Assembly: GCF_900114715.1 (NCBI RefSeq)
Contig: NZ_FOTY01000013.1
Location: forward strand, 20,744 to 84,743
Direction of reading: 5' to 3'
Length of the DNA stretch: 64,000 nt
From: Salibacterium qingdaonense
Lineage (GTDB): Bacteria; Bacillota; Bacilli; Bacillales; Marinococcaceae
The notes beneath the pieces are model-generated. The model was not told the origin of the DNA. It searched no databases and saw only the letters and a list, made by a program, of their open reading frames with translations. Made by a program: the position numbers and the translations under genes. Shown here in pieces: positions 27,414-35,602 of the stretch (positions are counted from its first letter, which is position 1; each line of letters begins with the position of its first letter).

Positions 27414-28358
27414 ATGCCGCACTTTTTTTCCAACAAACGACTCATTCTGCTCATGGTCAGTATCATCGTGCTTGTATCCTTAATCGGTTTTTCGACGAGG
27501 AACAATGAAACGATAACCTGGCCGGAGAAATTTCTAAGGGATACGACTGGTGTGGTTCAATCATTGGTAAGCAGACCCGCTCATATGACAGCGGGTTTCT
27601 TTGGGAATGTGGCGGACATATTTAACGTTTATGAAGAAAACCAGATGCTGAAATCCCGTATGGAGGAATTTGCCTCTCTTTCAGCTGAACTGGAAACGGT
27701 CAAACAGGAAAATGCCACCTTGAGAGAAATGATTGATTCAGAAAGCAGTCTGAATGATTATACGACACGTACCGCGCTTGTCATCCACCGTAGTCCCGAC
27801 AAGTGGACGGATATGATAGGAATCAATAAGGGCAGTCAAAACGGTGTATCAAAGAACATGGCCGTAGTAACATCGGAAGGACTTATAGGGAAAGTGAAGA
27901 CGACTTCGGAGTTTACTTCCTCTGTCCAGCTTCTTTCGGACGACAGCCGCACCAATCGTGTTTCGGCTATGGTTGCCACAGACGGCGAACCTGTGTATGC
28001 TTTTATCGAAGGCTGGAATGAGGAAGAAGAAGGGCTGATGCTTCGTAAAATCCAGTCAGATGCTGAAATAAAAGAAGGGCAGCAGGTCATAACGTCAGGA
28101 CTTGGCGGCCTATTTCCGAGAGGGCTTGCCATAGGGACCATCACTTCCCTTGAGCCTGATGAATTCGGGTTGAGTTATAATGCACTCGTTGAACCTGCTG
28201 CGGATTATTACAACCTCGAACAGGTCAATGTCATTGAACGGACGAGTGAAACATTGGATGATACGATTCAACAGAATACAAACGAAGAAAATGAAGAAGA
28301 CGAAGAAGAACCGGTGGAAGTAGAGGATCCCGATGCTGGTGGAGGAGGCTCATCATGA
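27414..28358 (+). CDS. mreC: Rod-shape-determining protein MreC
   Basis: 314 residues: one N-terminal membrane helix (about 9-25), a coiled coil (about 62-105) and the extracytoplasmic beta-rich MreC domain with RSPDKWTDMIGINKGSQNGV near 127. A Glu-rich, Gly-ended tail (about 283-314) is unlike that of B. subtilis and resembles acidic tails on other exported proteins in this window. MreC links MreB to RodA and PBPs. Its stop overlaps the mreD start. Confidence 0.96.
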   Translation: MPHFFSNKRLILLMVSIIVLVSLIGFSTRNNETITWPEKFLRDTTGVVQSLVSRPAHMTAGFFGNVADIFNVYEENQMLKSRMEEFASLSAELETVKQENATLREMIDSESSLNDYTTRTALVIHRSPDKWTDMIGINKGSQNGVSKNMAVVTSEGLIGKVKTTSEFTSSVQLLSDDSRTNRVSAMVATDGEPVYAFIEGWNEEEEGLMLRKIQSDAEIKEGQQVITSGLGGLFPRGLAIGTITSLEPDEFGLSYNALVEPAADYYNLEQVNVIERTSETLDDTIQQNTNEENEEDEEEPVEVEDPDAGGGGSS

Positions 28359-28879
28359 TACGATTTGCGCTTCCTTTCTTTATTTTTCTGTTGTTTCTGA
28401 TGGAAGGTACGTTGTTTCAGATTTTCGTCCCACCTTCGCCGGACCGGGAATTTTATCTTGTGCCCAGATTCGTACTGATTGCTGTAGTGTTGACTTCCAT
28501 CTACCGGGGCGCAGGAAGCGGTGTACTGATCGGCGCGGGGTTCGGTCTGCTGTATGACATTGTCTACACCGATATTATTGGGATTTATATGTTTAGTATG
28601 GGCTTTACGGCCTATATCAGTGCTTTCACATACCGCTCGGTCCGTACTAGTTTCCTGTGGCCCGTTTTAATCATCATTTCAGCGATATTTGTACTGGAGT
28701 GGATGACATATGGCCTTCATTACATTATTGGAGGAACGGACCTTTTGTTTGAAGAGTTTTTCATGATGAGGGCCCTCCCCTCCCTGATTATGAATGGAAT
28801 AACGGCGCTGCTGCTTATTTATCCGTTCCAGCGTCTGTTCACCAGAATAAGGGAAACAGAAGAATTGCAGCACTGGTAA
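28355..28879 (+). CDS. mreD: Rod-shape-determining membrane protein MreD
   Basis: 174 residues with about five or six transmembrane helices covering most of the length. The MreD motif GFGLLYDIVYTDIIGIYMFS near residues 65-84 is clear (quoted here as LLYDIVYTDIIG). It overlaps mreC by four bases (ATGA). Confidence 0.95.
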   Translation: MIRFALPFFIFLLFLMEGTLFQIFVPPSPDREFYLVPRFVLIAVVLTSIYRGAGSGVLIGAGFGLLYDIVYTDIIGIYMFSMGFTAYISAFTYRSVRTSFLWPVLIIISAIFVLEWMTYGLHYIIGGTDLLFEEFFMMRALPSLIMNGITALLLIYPFQRLFTRIRETEELQHW

Positions 28880-28986
28880 ATAAATCTCAATGTTTGAGAA
28901 GGAAAAAACGGCAGTGATGTGGAAGGAATAATAATCGAGCCATGAATGAAAGAATGTTCATGGTTTGTGTTTCAGAGGTGGAGCAT

Positions 28987-29673
28987 ATGAAATCAGGACC
29001 CCCGAAAAACCTTGTTACCATTAAAGGAACAAAAGACGGTCTGACAATCATGATGGATGACCGCTGCTCGTTTGATGAGTTAAAAACAGAGCTGCAGGAA
29101 AAGATCGAAAAAGATAAACAGGTGTTCGGTCATGGTCCCGAAGTGGAGGTAACGGTAGACACCGGATACCGTTATGTAGGGACCAGTGAACAGGAAGAGA
29201 TTATAAGTCTCCTGAAAGAGGCGGAATCGATAAGAATAAAAGAATTCCGCTCGGAGGTAATCAGCCGGGAAGAAGCAGAGCGTCTGCGGGAAGAGGAATC
29301 CTTGACTTCGATTACCCGCATCGTTCGTTCCGGACAGGTGATTTCTGTCCGTGGAGACGTACTGCTTCTTGGGGACGTTAATCCCGGCGGGGCGGTGGAA
29401 GCAACCGGAAATGTATATATACTGGGAACCTTGAAGGGCACCGCCCGTGCTGGACTGGAAGGCAACACGGGAGCTGTCGTATGTGCCTCGGTCATGGAGC
29501 CTACCCAGATTTCGGTATCAGACGTATTGTTTTACGCCCCCGATCGTTATGAAAAAAAACAACGGCAGAGACCTATGTTTGATGAACCCGTCTTTGCTTA
29601 CATAGAAGCGCCGGATAATCAAATATCATTTGAAAAAACCAGACTGTTAACACAATTTCAAAACAAGTTATAA
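28987..29673 (+). CDS. minC: Septum-site determining protein MinC
   Basis: 228 residues. The N-terminal FtsZ-interacting domain starts LVTIKGTKDGLTIMMDD. The C-terminal beta-helix domain (about 118-215) contains GQVISVRGDVLLLGDVNPGG (in part GDVLLLGDVNPGG) and GNTGAVVCASVMEPTQISV. ATG 28987 follows GAGGTGG (28975-28981); the earlier in-frame ATG at 28942 lacks a ribosome site. MinC blocks polar Z-rings together with MinD, encoded 35 nt downstream. Confidence 0.95.
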   Translation: MKSGPPKNLVTIKGTKDGLTIMMDDRCSFDELKTELQEKIEKDKQVFGHGPEVEVTVDTGYRYVGTSEQEEIISLLKEAESIRIKEFRSEVISREEAERLREEESLTSITRIVRSGQVISVRGDVLLLGDVNPGGAVEATGNVYILGTLKGTARAGLEGNTGAVVCASVMEPTQISVSDVLFYAPDRYEKKQRQRPMFDEPVFAYIEAPDNQISFEKTRLLTQFQNKL

Positions 29674-29708
29674 GCAGCACGCGTGCATGTCTGGAAGGAG
29701 GAATTGCA

Positions 29709-30506
29709 GTGGGAGAGGCAATTGTAATTACATCCGGTAAAGGCGGTGTCGGGAAGACAACGACATCGGCTAATATTGGCACAGCCTTGGCTCTGCAGGG
29801 AAAACATATATGTTTAATCGATACGGATATCGGTCTGCGCAACCTGGATGTTGTCATGGGGCTTGAGAACCGTATTATTTATGATCTTGTTGATGCAGCA
29901 GAAGGAAGGTGCCGGGTACAGCAGGCTTTAATCAGGGATAAGAGGTTTGACTGCCTTCATTTACTGCCGGCAGCGCAGACAAAGGACAAAAGTGCATTGA
30001 ATCCTGAGCAGATGAAACAGATCGTGGAAGAACTCAAGCCGGACTATGATTATATTATTATTGACTGCCCGGCCGGGATAGAACAGGGATACAAAAACGC
30101 TGTTTCCGGTGCGGACCAGGCCGTGGTTGTTACTACTCCGGATACTTCTGCGGTAAGGGACGCCGACCGGATTATCGGACTTCTTGAGCAGGAACAGACA
30201 GGTTCGCCGAAACTTGTCATCAACAGAGTCCGCAGTCATATGTCCAGCCGGGGGGAGATGCTTGATGTGGACGATGTTGTATCCACTCTGGCTGTAGATC
30301 TGCTTGGTATGATTGTGGATGATGAAGAAGTCATCAAGGCAGGTCATCAAGGGGAACCGATTGCGATGAACCCCAAAAGCCGGGCATCCATCGGGTACCG
30401 TAACATTGCAAGGCGCATTCTCGGCGAGTCGGTTCCTTTAATGTCCATTGAAGAGAAGAAAGGTTTCTTTTCCAGACTCAAAGGAATGCTTGGGTTAAAA
30501 GCTTAA
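29709..30506 (+). CDS. minD: Septum-site determining ATPase MinD
   Basis: 265 residues. The deviant Walker A motif is SGKGGVGKTTT at about residues 9-19, with IDTDIGLRNLDVVMGLENR near 38 and YIIIDCPAGIEQG near 113. A C-terminal amphipathic membrane-targeting helix is present (KKGFFSRLKGMLGLKA). GTG 29709 starts the gene, preceded by AAGGAGGA. A terminator follows. In B. subtilis spoIVFA comes next; here about 3.4 kb of other material intervenes. Confidence 0.98.
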   Translation: MGEAIVITSGKGGVGKTTTSANIGTALALQGKHICLIDTDIGLRNLDVVMGLENRIIYDLVDAAEGRCRVQQALIRDKRFDCLHLLPAAQTKDKSALNPEQMKQIVEELKPDYDYIIIDCPAGIEQGYKNAVSGADQAVVVTTPDTSAVRDADRIIGLLEQEQTGSPKLVINRVRSHMSSRGEMLDVDDVVSTLAVDLLGMIVDDEEVIKAGHQGEPIAMNPKSRASIGYRNIARRILGESVPLMSIEEKKGFFSRLKGMLGLKA

Positions 30507-30510
30507 ACAC

Positions 30511-30545
30511 AGGGGGCTGTATCAAAGGATACAGCTCCCTTTTTG
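30511..30545 (+). terminator. Intrinsic terminator after minD
   Basis: AGGGGGCTGTATC (30511-30523) pairs with GATACAGCTCCCT (30528-30540), then five T. Its GCTGTATC-loop-GATACAGC stem resembles hairpins at 53080 and 61434. Confidence 0.92.
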
Positions 30546-30561
30546 TAATAAAGAAAATGTA

Positions 30562-30700
30562 ATCACGGGCAGGAGCGGAAGGCGGCGGCGCCATTTCAGC
30601 AGTTCGCCGGCTAAAACCGGTCACGTCCTGTGACGGGCGCCGGTCCTGGAACATCCTGTTCGTTGAAGCATCAGCCGTAGATCCCTATCATCGAGTTGTG
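30562..30700. repeat. GC-rich intergenic module next to array A
   Basis: Begins near the words GGAGCGGAAGGCGGCGGCG and contains inverted segments such as GCCGGCTAAAACCGGT (30606-30621). It is a degenerate counterpart of the GC-rich stretch left of array B (60926-61060) and of 19916-19970. No gene is visible in it. Grouping is by resemblance and equal position relative to the arrays. Confidence 0.45.
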
Positions 30701-30701
30701 G

Positions 30702-30895
30702 GTGGACACTATCATTGAAAAATAAGAAGGTAGTATCCATGGATCTCTCTTTTGTGGACACTGGGTTACTATCATCAGGATTTAGTGTCTACCGGTAAAA
30801 ATCAATGGAAACTAATAGCCGGTGGAAAAGTTCCAGTGTCCGCGACTATTACCTTCATGGAAACTATGTATGCTGTTAGGCGGCTTAGTATCCAC
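30702..30895. repeat. Array A: four 52-bp units of inverted 10-bp words
   Basis: Words in forward orientation begin at 30702 (GTGGACACTA), 30754 (GTGGACACTG), 30805 (ATGGAAACTA) and 30857 (ATGGAAACTA). Words in reverse orientation begin at 30731 (TAGTATCCAT), 30783 (TAGTGTCTAC), 30834 (CAGTGTCCGC) and 30886 (TAGTATCCAC). Forward starts are 52, 51 and 52 bp apart; each reverse word starts 29 bp after its forward partner. Spacers between words share no obvious sequence. The core GGA-N-ACT is kept in seven of the eight words. No coding sequence covers the array. The same geometry occurs at 61138-61332. Confidence 0.9.
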
Positions 30896-31183
30896 GGAGT
30901 TGCTGCGGTACGGAACCATCGCAGCCCCGCTCCAGATGCCGGTTCTTTTTTATCTGTCATGCTCCATGAACAGATTTACTTCTTTCCTGCATCCATGCTA
31001 TAGTAAAATCAAAACTATTCCAATCCAATCAGGATACCGATGCCGCTTATTTCCCTACCCTTTATTACTGGTATCTATTATCGATTTTCCATAGGCTTTA
31101 CTTCGTACTATCACGGACTATCCGGTTAAAAAAAGAGGAACCGGTCATAATGAAAAGAGACAGGTGAAGGAGGGAAAACAAAA

Positions 31184-31351
31184 ATGAAAGCGGACTTCGA
31201 TTATTTGTCGGCCGAAGAGAAAAGAAAAATCGAAGACCTCGAAGAAAAAGTCCAGCATACGGAAAATGATCAATTATTAAAGCGATATACCACAGAGATG
31301 ACCATCCTCTATGAAAAAGCAAGGGTTCGTAAAGATACAAAGCAGTCCTGA
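31184..31351 (+). CDS. Small hypothetical protein, 55 residues
   Basis: A short gene with an excellent ribosome site (GAAGGAGGG, about 8 nt before ATG 31184) and a strong terminator 22 nt after its stop, so it is probably expressed. The product begins MKADFDYLSAEEKRKIEDLEE and is predicted mostly helical and highly charged, with no membrane segment or cysteine. I do not recognise a family. It lies between array A and the arsenic operon, within the stretch separating minD from spoIVFA. Independent transcription is likely but I see no clear promoter. Confidence 0.62.
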   Translation: MKADFDYLSAEEKRKIEDLEEKVQHTENDQLLKRYTTEMTILYEKARVRKDTKQS

Positions 31352-31372
31352 AAAAGCACGGATGCCTTATAT

Positions 31373-31406
31373 AAAGCCCCGCACGCAGACATCGTGCGGG
31401 GCTTTT
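31373..31406 (+). terminator. Intrinsic terminator after the 55-residue gene
   Basis: Perfect 12-bp stem AAGCCCCGCACG (31374-31385) / CGTGCGGGGCTT (31393-31404) and a short T-run. Confidence 0.92.
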
Positions 31407-31505
31407 AAGATGTGGTGGGAACGTACACACAGCAGCGTCGATAGGGCCTGGGCCGGACATCCCCGCATATCGTATTCAAGAGCATATGAATAGAGAGAAT
31501 CCATA

Positions 31506-31533
31506 TTGACATATAAGCATATTTTTATATAAT
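31506..31533 (+). promoter_or_regulatory. Promoter and likely ArsR operator of the ars operon
   Basis: TTGACA (31506-31511), 16 nt, TATAAT (31528-31533). The spacer and -10 lie in an AT-rich imperfect dyad (ATATAAGCATAT ... ATATAATGATATAT), the usual kind of target for ArsR-type repressors. Repression relieved by arsenite or antimonite is expected from the family. Confidence 0.75.
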
Positions 31534-31577
31534 GATATATATCACTACATAGGAAGACGAAGGAAAGGAGCAGATAG

Positions 31578-31937
31578 ATGAAGACCATCCCGGAAGTGCC
31601 GATTGAAACAACTGCACCGGTTCTCAAGCTGCTTGGGGATAAGACGAGACTGACGATGACAGCGCTCTTATTGGAACGGGAGTGCTGTGTCTGTGAATTC
31701 ACTGACATCTTTAACATGAGTCAGCCTTCCATCAGCCAGCATCTCCGGAAATTAAGAGATGCTGGGGTTGTCCTTGAAACAAGGCGCGGGCAGTGGGTGT
31801 TTTATGCTCTGAACACAGATCATGACATGTACCCGCTTATTGAAAGCATATTATACAGAATGCCCTCGCAAAAAGAAAAGCTGGACGAATTAGAGAAGAA
31901 TGGGAACCATGTTGTTTGGTGTGATACGAGTCGTTAA
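31578..31937 (+). CDS. arsR: ArsR-family metalloregulator
   Basis: 119 residues with a winged helix-turn-helix (about 15-90): VLKLLGDKTRLTMTALLLE, then MSQPSISQHLRKLRDAGVV as recognition helix. The metal site ECCVCEF (Cys36, Cys37, Cys39) overlaps the start of the DNA-binding region, as in arsenite-sensing ArsR. It is first in arsRBC, 16 nt before arsB, and should repress its own promoter until As(III) binds. A C-terminal cysteine (VVWCDTS) is additional. Confidence 0.93.
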   Translation: MKTIPEVPIETTAPVLKLLGDKTRLTMTALLLERECCVCEFTDIFNMSQPSISQHLRKLRDAGVVLETRRGQWVFYALNTDHDMYPLIESILYRMPSQKEKLDELEKNGNHVVWCDTSR

Positions 31938-31952
31938 GGAGTTTTTTGGAAT

Positions 31953-33284
31953 ATGAATGAGATTGTTACAGCTGTACTTATATTTTTGGTTACACTGGTT
32001 CTTGTCATCTGGCAGCCGAAAGGGCTGTCGATCGGCTGGTCTGCCATATTTGGTGCGGTGCTTGCCTTACTTGCCGGTGTGGTCTCTTTTCAGGATGTCG
32101 GAGATGTTGCAGGCATTGTCTGGAACGCGACGCTGACTTTTGTCGCTATTATCATTATTTCTTTAATACTGGATGAAATCGGGTTTTTCGAATGGGCTGC
32201 TCTTCACATGGCCCGGATTGCCAATGGAAGCGGCTTGAAAATGTTTGTGTATGTATCGCTTCTCGGAGCAGTTGTGGCAGCATTGTTTGCCAATGACGGC
32301 GCAGCGCTGATATTAACGCCGATTGTACTGGCGATGGTACGGGCCCTTCGGTTTGAAGAAGCAATGGTGCTCCCATTTGTTATGGCAAGTGGCTTCATTG
32401 CTGATACGACGAGTCTTCCGTTCATTGTGAGCAACCTGGTCAATATTGTATCCGCCGACTTTTTCGGTATCGGTTTCGCAGAGTACGCCTCGCGCATGAT
32501 TGTGCCGAATCTGTTTGCCCTTACCGCAAGCATTATCGTGCTGTATCTGTACTTCCGAAAAAAAATCCCCAAATCCTATAACATGGAGGATCTGCGCCGC
32601 CCGGCTGATGCGATTCAGGATTTGAAAATGTTCCGCCTGTCGTGGCTGGTGCTTGCACTGCTCCTTACGGGTTATTTTGTCAGCGAATTTATTCCGTGGA
32701 CGAATCCTGTGACGGGAGAAACCGAGGCGTTTCCGGTGTCGTTTGTTTCCGGCGTTATTGCGATTTTCTTTCTTCTTATGGCCCGGCGCAGCAAAGCGGT
32801 GGAGACGAAGTCTGTCATGAAAGGGGCCCCCTGGGAAATTGTGGTTTTCTCCCTCGGGATGTATGTGGTTGTGTACGGCCTGCGTAACGTCGGCCTGACT
32901 GATGCGCTTGCCTCCGGACTCCAGGCTGCGGCTGATCAGGGAATGTTTGCCGGCACGATGGTTACCGGATTTGCTGCAGCATTTTTATCCTCGATTATGA
33001 ACAACATGCCGACCGTTATGATTAATGCGCTCGCTATTTCCGAGACAGAAACGATGGGAACACTCCGTGAAGCGCTGATTTATGCGAATGTAATCGGATC
33101 TGACCTTGGACCGAAAATTACACCGATCGGTTCGCTTGCTACCCTTCTCTGGCTCCATGTCCTTTGGACGAAAGGAGTCAAAATCAGCTGGGGCTATTAT
33201 TTTAAAGTTGGTATAGTCATAACGATTCCGACACTGTTTATTACACTCACCGGTCTGTACATATGGCTGTTGATTATTAGTTAA
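31953..33284 (+). CDS. arsB: Arsenite efflux permease ArsB
   Basis: 443 residues, about eleven or twelve transmembrane helices, ArsB/NhaD (IT) superfamily. ArsB hallmarks include [21 protein letters not shown] (quoted in part: [13 protein letters not shown]) near residue 110, the [19 protein letters not shown] segment near 145 and [13 protein letters not shown] near 345. Exports As(OH)3 driven by the membrane potential; no ArsA ATPase is present nearby. Lies between arsR and arsC. Confidence 0.95.
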   Translation: MNEIVTAVLIFLVTLVLVIWQPKGLSIGWSAIFGAVLALLAGVVSFQDVGDVAGIVWNATLTFVAIIIISLILDEIGFFEWAALHMARIANGSGLKMFVYVSLLGAVVAALFANDGAALILTPIVLAMVRALRFEEAMVLPFVMASGFIADTTSLPFIVSNLVNIVSADFFGIGFAEYASRMIVPNLFALTASIIVLYLYFRKKIPKSYNMEDLRRPADAIQDLKMFRLSWLVLALLLTGYFVSEFIPWTNPVTGETEAFPVSFVSGVIAIFFLLMARRSKAVETKSVMKGAPWEIVVFSLGMYVVVYGLRNVGLTDALASGLQAAADQGMFAGTMVTGFAAAFLSSIMNNMPTVMINALAISETETMGTLREALIYANVIGSDLGPKITPIGSLATLLWLHVLWTKGVKISWGYYFKVGIVITIPTLFITLTGLYIWLLIIS

Positions 33285-33296
33285 AGGAGAATAAGA

Positions 33297-33707
33297 ATGG
33301 CAAAAACAATGTATTTTCTCTGTACCGGCAATTCCTGCCGGAGCCAGATGGCGGAAGGATTCGGGAAAAAATATCTGCCGGACTGGAATGTTTACTCCGC
33401 CGGAATTGAAGCTCACGGTGTGAACCCAAAAGCAGTGGAAGTGATGAAGGAAACCGGGATCGATATGTCCGAGCATTCCTCGGACAAAATCGATATGGAA
33501 CTCCTGCAACATGCCGATATGGTAGTGACGCTGTGCGGCCACGCCAACGACGTCTGCCCGGCCGTTCCACCGCACGTCAAACGGGAACACTGGGGTTTTG
33601 ATGACCCGGCTCACGCGGAAGGGACCGAAGAAGAGAAATGGGCGGTATTTCAGCGCGTCCGTGACGAAATCGGGGAGTGTATCCGAAGGTTTGCCGTAGA
33701 AGAATAA
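33297..33707 (+). CDS. arsC: Thioredoxin-coupled arsenate reductase
   Basis: 136 residues, low-molecular-weight phosphatase fold. The P-loop is [13 protein letters not shown], with nucleophile Cys9. The redox pair is in [10 protein letters not shown] (Cys80 and Cys87), matching the Cys10/Cys82/Cys89 triad of the B. subtilis and Staphylococcus enzymes. It reduces arsenate to arsenite for export by ArsB and is regenerated by thioredoxin. Last gene of the operon, followed by a perfect terminator. Confidence 0.96.
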   Translation: MAKTMYFLCTGNSCRSQMAEGFGKKYLPDWNVYSAGIEAHGVNPKAVEVMKETGIDMSEHSSDKIDMELLQHADMVVTLCGHANDVCPAVPPHVKREHWGFDDPAHAEGTEEEKWAVFQRVRDEIGECIRRFAVEE

Positions 33708-33748
33708 AAAAGAGACAGGAACATAAGGCAATAATGATGGAGCAAAAA

Positions 33749-33788
33749 GGTTTCGATGATCGAATCAGGATCATCGAAACTTTTTTTG
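33749..33788 (+). terminator. Intrinsic terminator after arsC
   Basis: Perfect stem GTTTCGATGATC / GATCATCGAAAC (33750-33780) with a short loop and seven T. Confidence 0.95.
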
Positions 33789-33836
33789 TCGGACGCAGCC
33801 GAATTTCTGTTATCCAGGGGATCCCATGCTTTTCCT

Positions 33837-33865
33837 ATAATATCCTCCCGACTTTTTCATATAAT
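33837..33865 (+). promoter_or_regulatory. Candidate sigma-E promoter of spoIVFAB
   Basis: ATAATAT (33837-33843), 14 nt, CATATAAT (33858-33865), close to the sigma-E -10 consensus CATACAnT. Expected regulon member: the spoIVF operon is sigma-E controlled in B. subtilis. A sigma-A reading of the same bases lacks a good -35. Confidence 0.5.
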
Positions 33866-33918
33866 GACGACAGAAGAAAAAAGAGAACAAGCTGTCTGAT
33901 GGAAAAAGGGGGAGGAAG

Positions 33919-34704
33919 ATGGACAGAAATATTCAGAAAGTACGCAGGCAGGTTCAGCAAAAACGACGCAGGAGAGCTGCTTCAAACGAGCGCGGACCGG
34001 CTTATGGATATTATCCGAGCCATAGTGATACACCTTATCATGAACCGGAGTTTTATGTATGGCAGAAACAGGAGAAACAACAGGAGCCGCGCAGGAAGCA
34101 AAGAGGAGTCTGGGTGCTGCAGAGCTTTCTGGCGGCGATGGTGTTCCTTTTAACCGGCATTCTGTTTCAGTCGGCCCATCCTGCGTTTCAGGGAGCAAAA
34201 CAGTTTGTGGAAAGCTCCTTTCAGGAAGAATTCCCGTTTGCTTCGGTGACGGCCTGGTATGAAGAACGATTTGGTAGTCCGGTGGCATTCCTGCCGGATA
34301 CGGGGGAGGAAACAAACACAGCTTCTTCAGATCCTTCACCGAAAGAAACAAACCAGGCCGCCGTTCCGGTATCGGGAACAGTAACAGAGAGTTTTTCGGA
34401 AAATGGAAAAGGATTGGTGTTGGAAACAGGCAGCGGCAGTGAGATAGAAGCGGTTAACGGAGGATTGGTGATTCACACGGGACCGCACGAAGATTGGGAT
34501 CTTGCTGTTGGTGTGCAGCATTATGAGGGAGGAGAATCCTGGTATGGTCTTCTCGATAAGGTGGATGTGAAACTGTATGACCATGTGGCCGGAGGTGATG
34601 TGCTTGGGAAGGTGGAAGCCGGAGAGGGAAGCGGCAGGTATGCACTGGCGGTGAAACAGGATGGACGTTACGTCGACCCGATGGATGTGATTGCTGTTGA
34701 TTAA
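33919..34704 (+). CDS. spoIVFA: Stage IV sporulation protein FA (regulator of SpoIVFB)
   Basis: 261 residues: a basic cytoplasmic N-terminus (1-65), one transmembrane helix (about 68-86) and a degenerate M23/LytM-like domain at the C-terminus (about 150-261; GLVLETGSGSEIEAVNGG, HYEGGESWYGLLDKVDV). SpoIVFA holds the intramembrane protease SpoIVFB inactive in the outer forespore membrane until the SpoIVB signal cleaves it. Catalytic zinc ligands of true M23 peptidases are not evident. It overlaps spoIVFB, and is preceded by a sigma-E-like promoter and RBS GGGGGAGG. Confidence 0.9.
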   Translation: MDRNIQKVRRQVQQKRRRRAASNERGPAYGYYPSHSDTPYHEPEFYVWQKQEKQQEPRRKQRGVWVLQSFLAAMVFLLTGILFQSAHPAFQGAKQFVESSFQEEFPFASVTAWYEERFGSPVAFLPDTGEETNTASSDPSPKETNQAAVPVSGTVTESFSENGKGLVLETGSGSEIEAVNGGLVIHTGPHEDWDLAVGVQHYEGGESWYGLLDKVDVKLYDHVAGGDVLGKVEAGEGSGRYALAVKQDGRYVDPMDVIAVD

Positions 34705-35602
34705 ACAGCTTCGTCTCCTACACATTCATCCGTTGTTCTGGGTGATGGCGGGAACAGCTGTATTGACGGGGTATTTCTATGATATTCTGCTTCTTTTCAC
34801 GATCATCCTGATCCACGAACTTGGACATGCCGCCGCCGCTCTTCATTTCCAGTGGAGGATACGGAGAATATCGCTGCTTCCTTTCGGAGGAATGATGGAG
34901 ACCGATGAATACGGAACCCGCCCACTCCGTGAAGAGACTGTGGTAGCACTATCCGGTCCTCTTGTGCATCTCCCGCTTGTCATTCTTTCTTACTCCCTTC
35001 AGGGCGCCGCTTTCTGGGGAAGCGCTGACCATGCCTTATTCATGCACTACAATATATCCATATTCTGTTTCAATATGCTGCCGATCCACCCGCTTGACGG
35101 CGGCAGATTGTTGTTCTGCCTCTATGCCGGACGTATTCCGTTTTATCAGGCGCAGCGAAATACAATGATAACATCCGGTGCTGTGCTTGCCGGATGCATC
35201 GTCCTTACCGCTCTTTACATTCCCATGCACGTACAGGCCTGGCTGATTGCCTCCTTTTTTGTAATGATACACATAAAAGAATGGAAGCAGCTTCCTTATC
35301 GTTTTTACCGGTTCTTAATCAGAAAAACAGAGGAACCACGTTCAGAGTATTGCGGTGAAAGTAATAATATATCCTGGCAGCGGCGGCCGGTAGATGCTGC
35401 GAAGCTGATTCACAGGCACGGAGAAGCTGCCTTTTATATTGTGGAAAATGGACAAACCTTATCTGAATCTTATATCCTTGAAACAATCACAAAAAAAAGA
35501 AGGGGTATGGAAACCCTGAAACATATTCTCGCAAGAAATGGAAAAAACGAAGAGAGGCACAATATTTATGATCGATATCTTTTTGAATACATCGACAACT
35601 GA
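34691..35602 (+). CDS. spoIVFB: Intramembrane metalloprotease SpoIVFB (pro-sigma-K processing)
   Basis: 303 residues, site-2 protease family M50. The zinc motif HELGH is in IILIHELGHAAAALHF (His42, Glu43, His46) and the third ligand is in MLPIHPLDGGR near residue 135. Four or more hydrophobic segments precede a C-terminal CBS-type domain (about 230-295) that in B. subtilis senses ATP. It releases sigma-K from its pro-form in the mother cell. Start TTG 34691 or TTG 34697, both inside the spoIVFA 3' end; coupling explains the weak ribosome site. Confidence 0.93.
   Translation: MLLIKQLRLLHIHPLFWVMAGTAVLTGYFYDILLLFTIILIHELGHAAAALHFQWRIRRISLLPFGGMMETDEYGTRPLREETVVALSGPLVHLPLVILSYSLQGAAFWGSADHALFMHYNISIFCFNMLPIHPLDGGRLLFCLYAGRIPFYQAQRNTMITSGAVLAGCIVLTALYIPMHVQAWLIASFFVMIHIKEWKQLPYRFYRFLIRKTEEPRSEYCGESNNISWQRRPVDAAKLIHRHGEAAFYIVENGQTLSESYILETITKKRRGMETLKHILARNGKNEERHNIYDRYLFEYIDN

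Noticed and set aside
30702..30895. Array A as a CRISPR array
   Set aside because: The repeated words are only 10 bp, alternate in orientation and are paired inside each unit; there is no 24-40 bp direct repeat and no cas gene.
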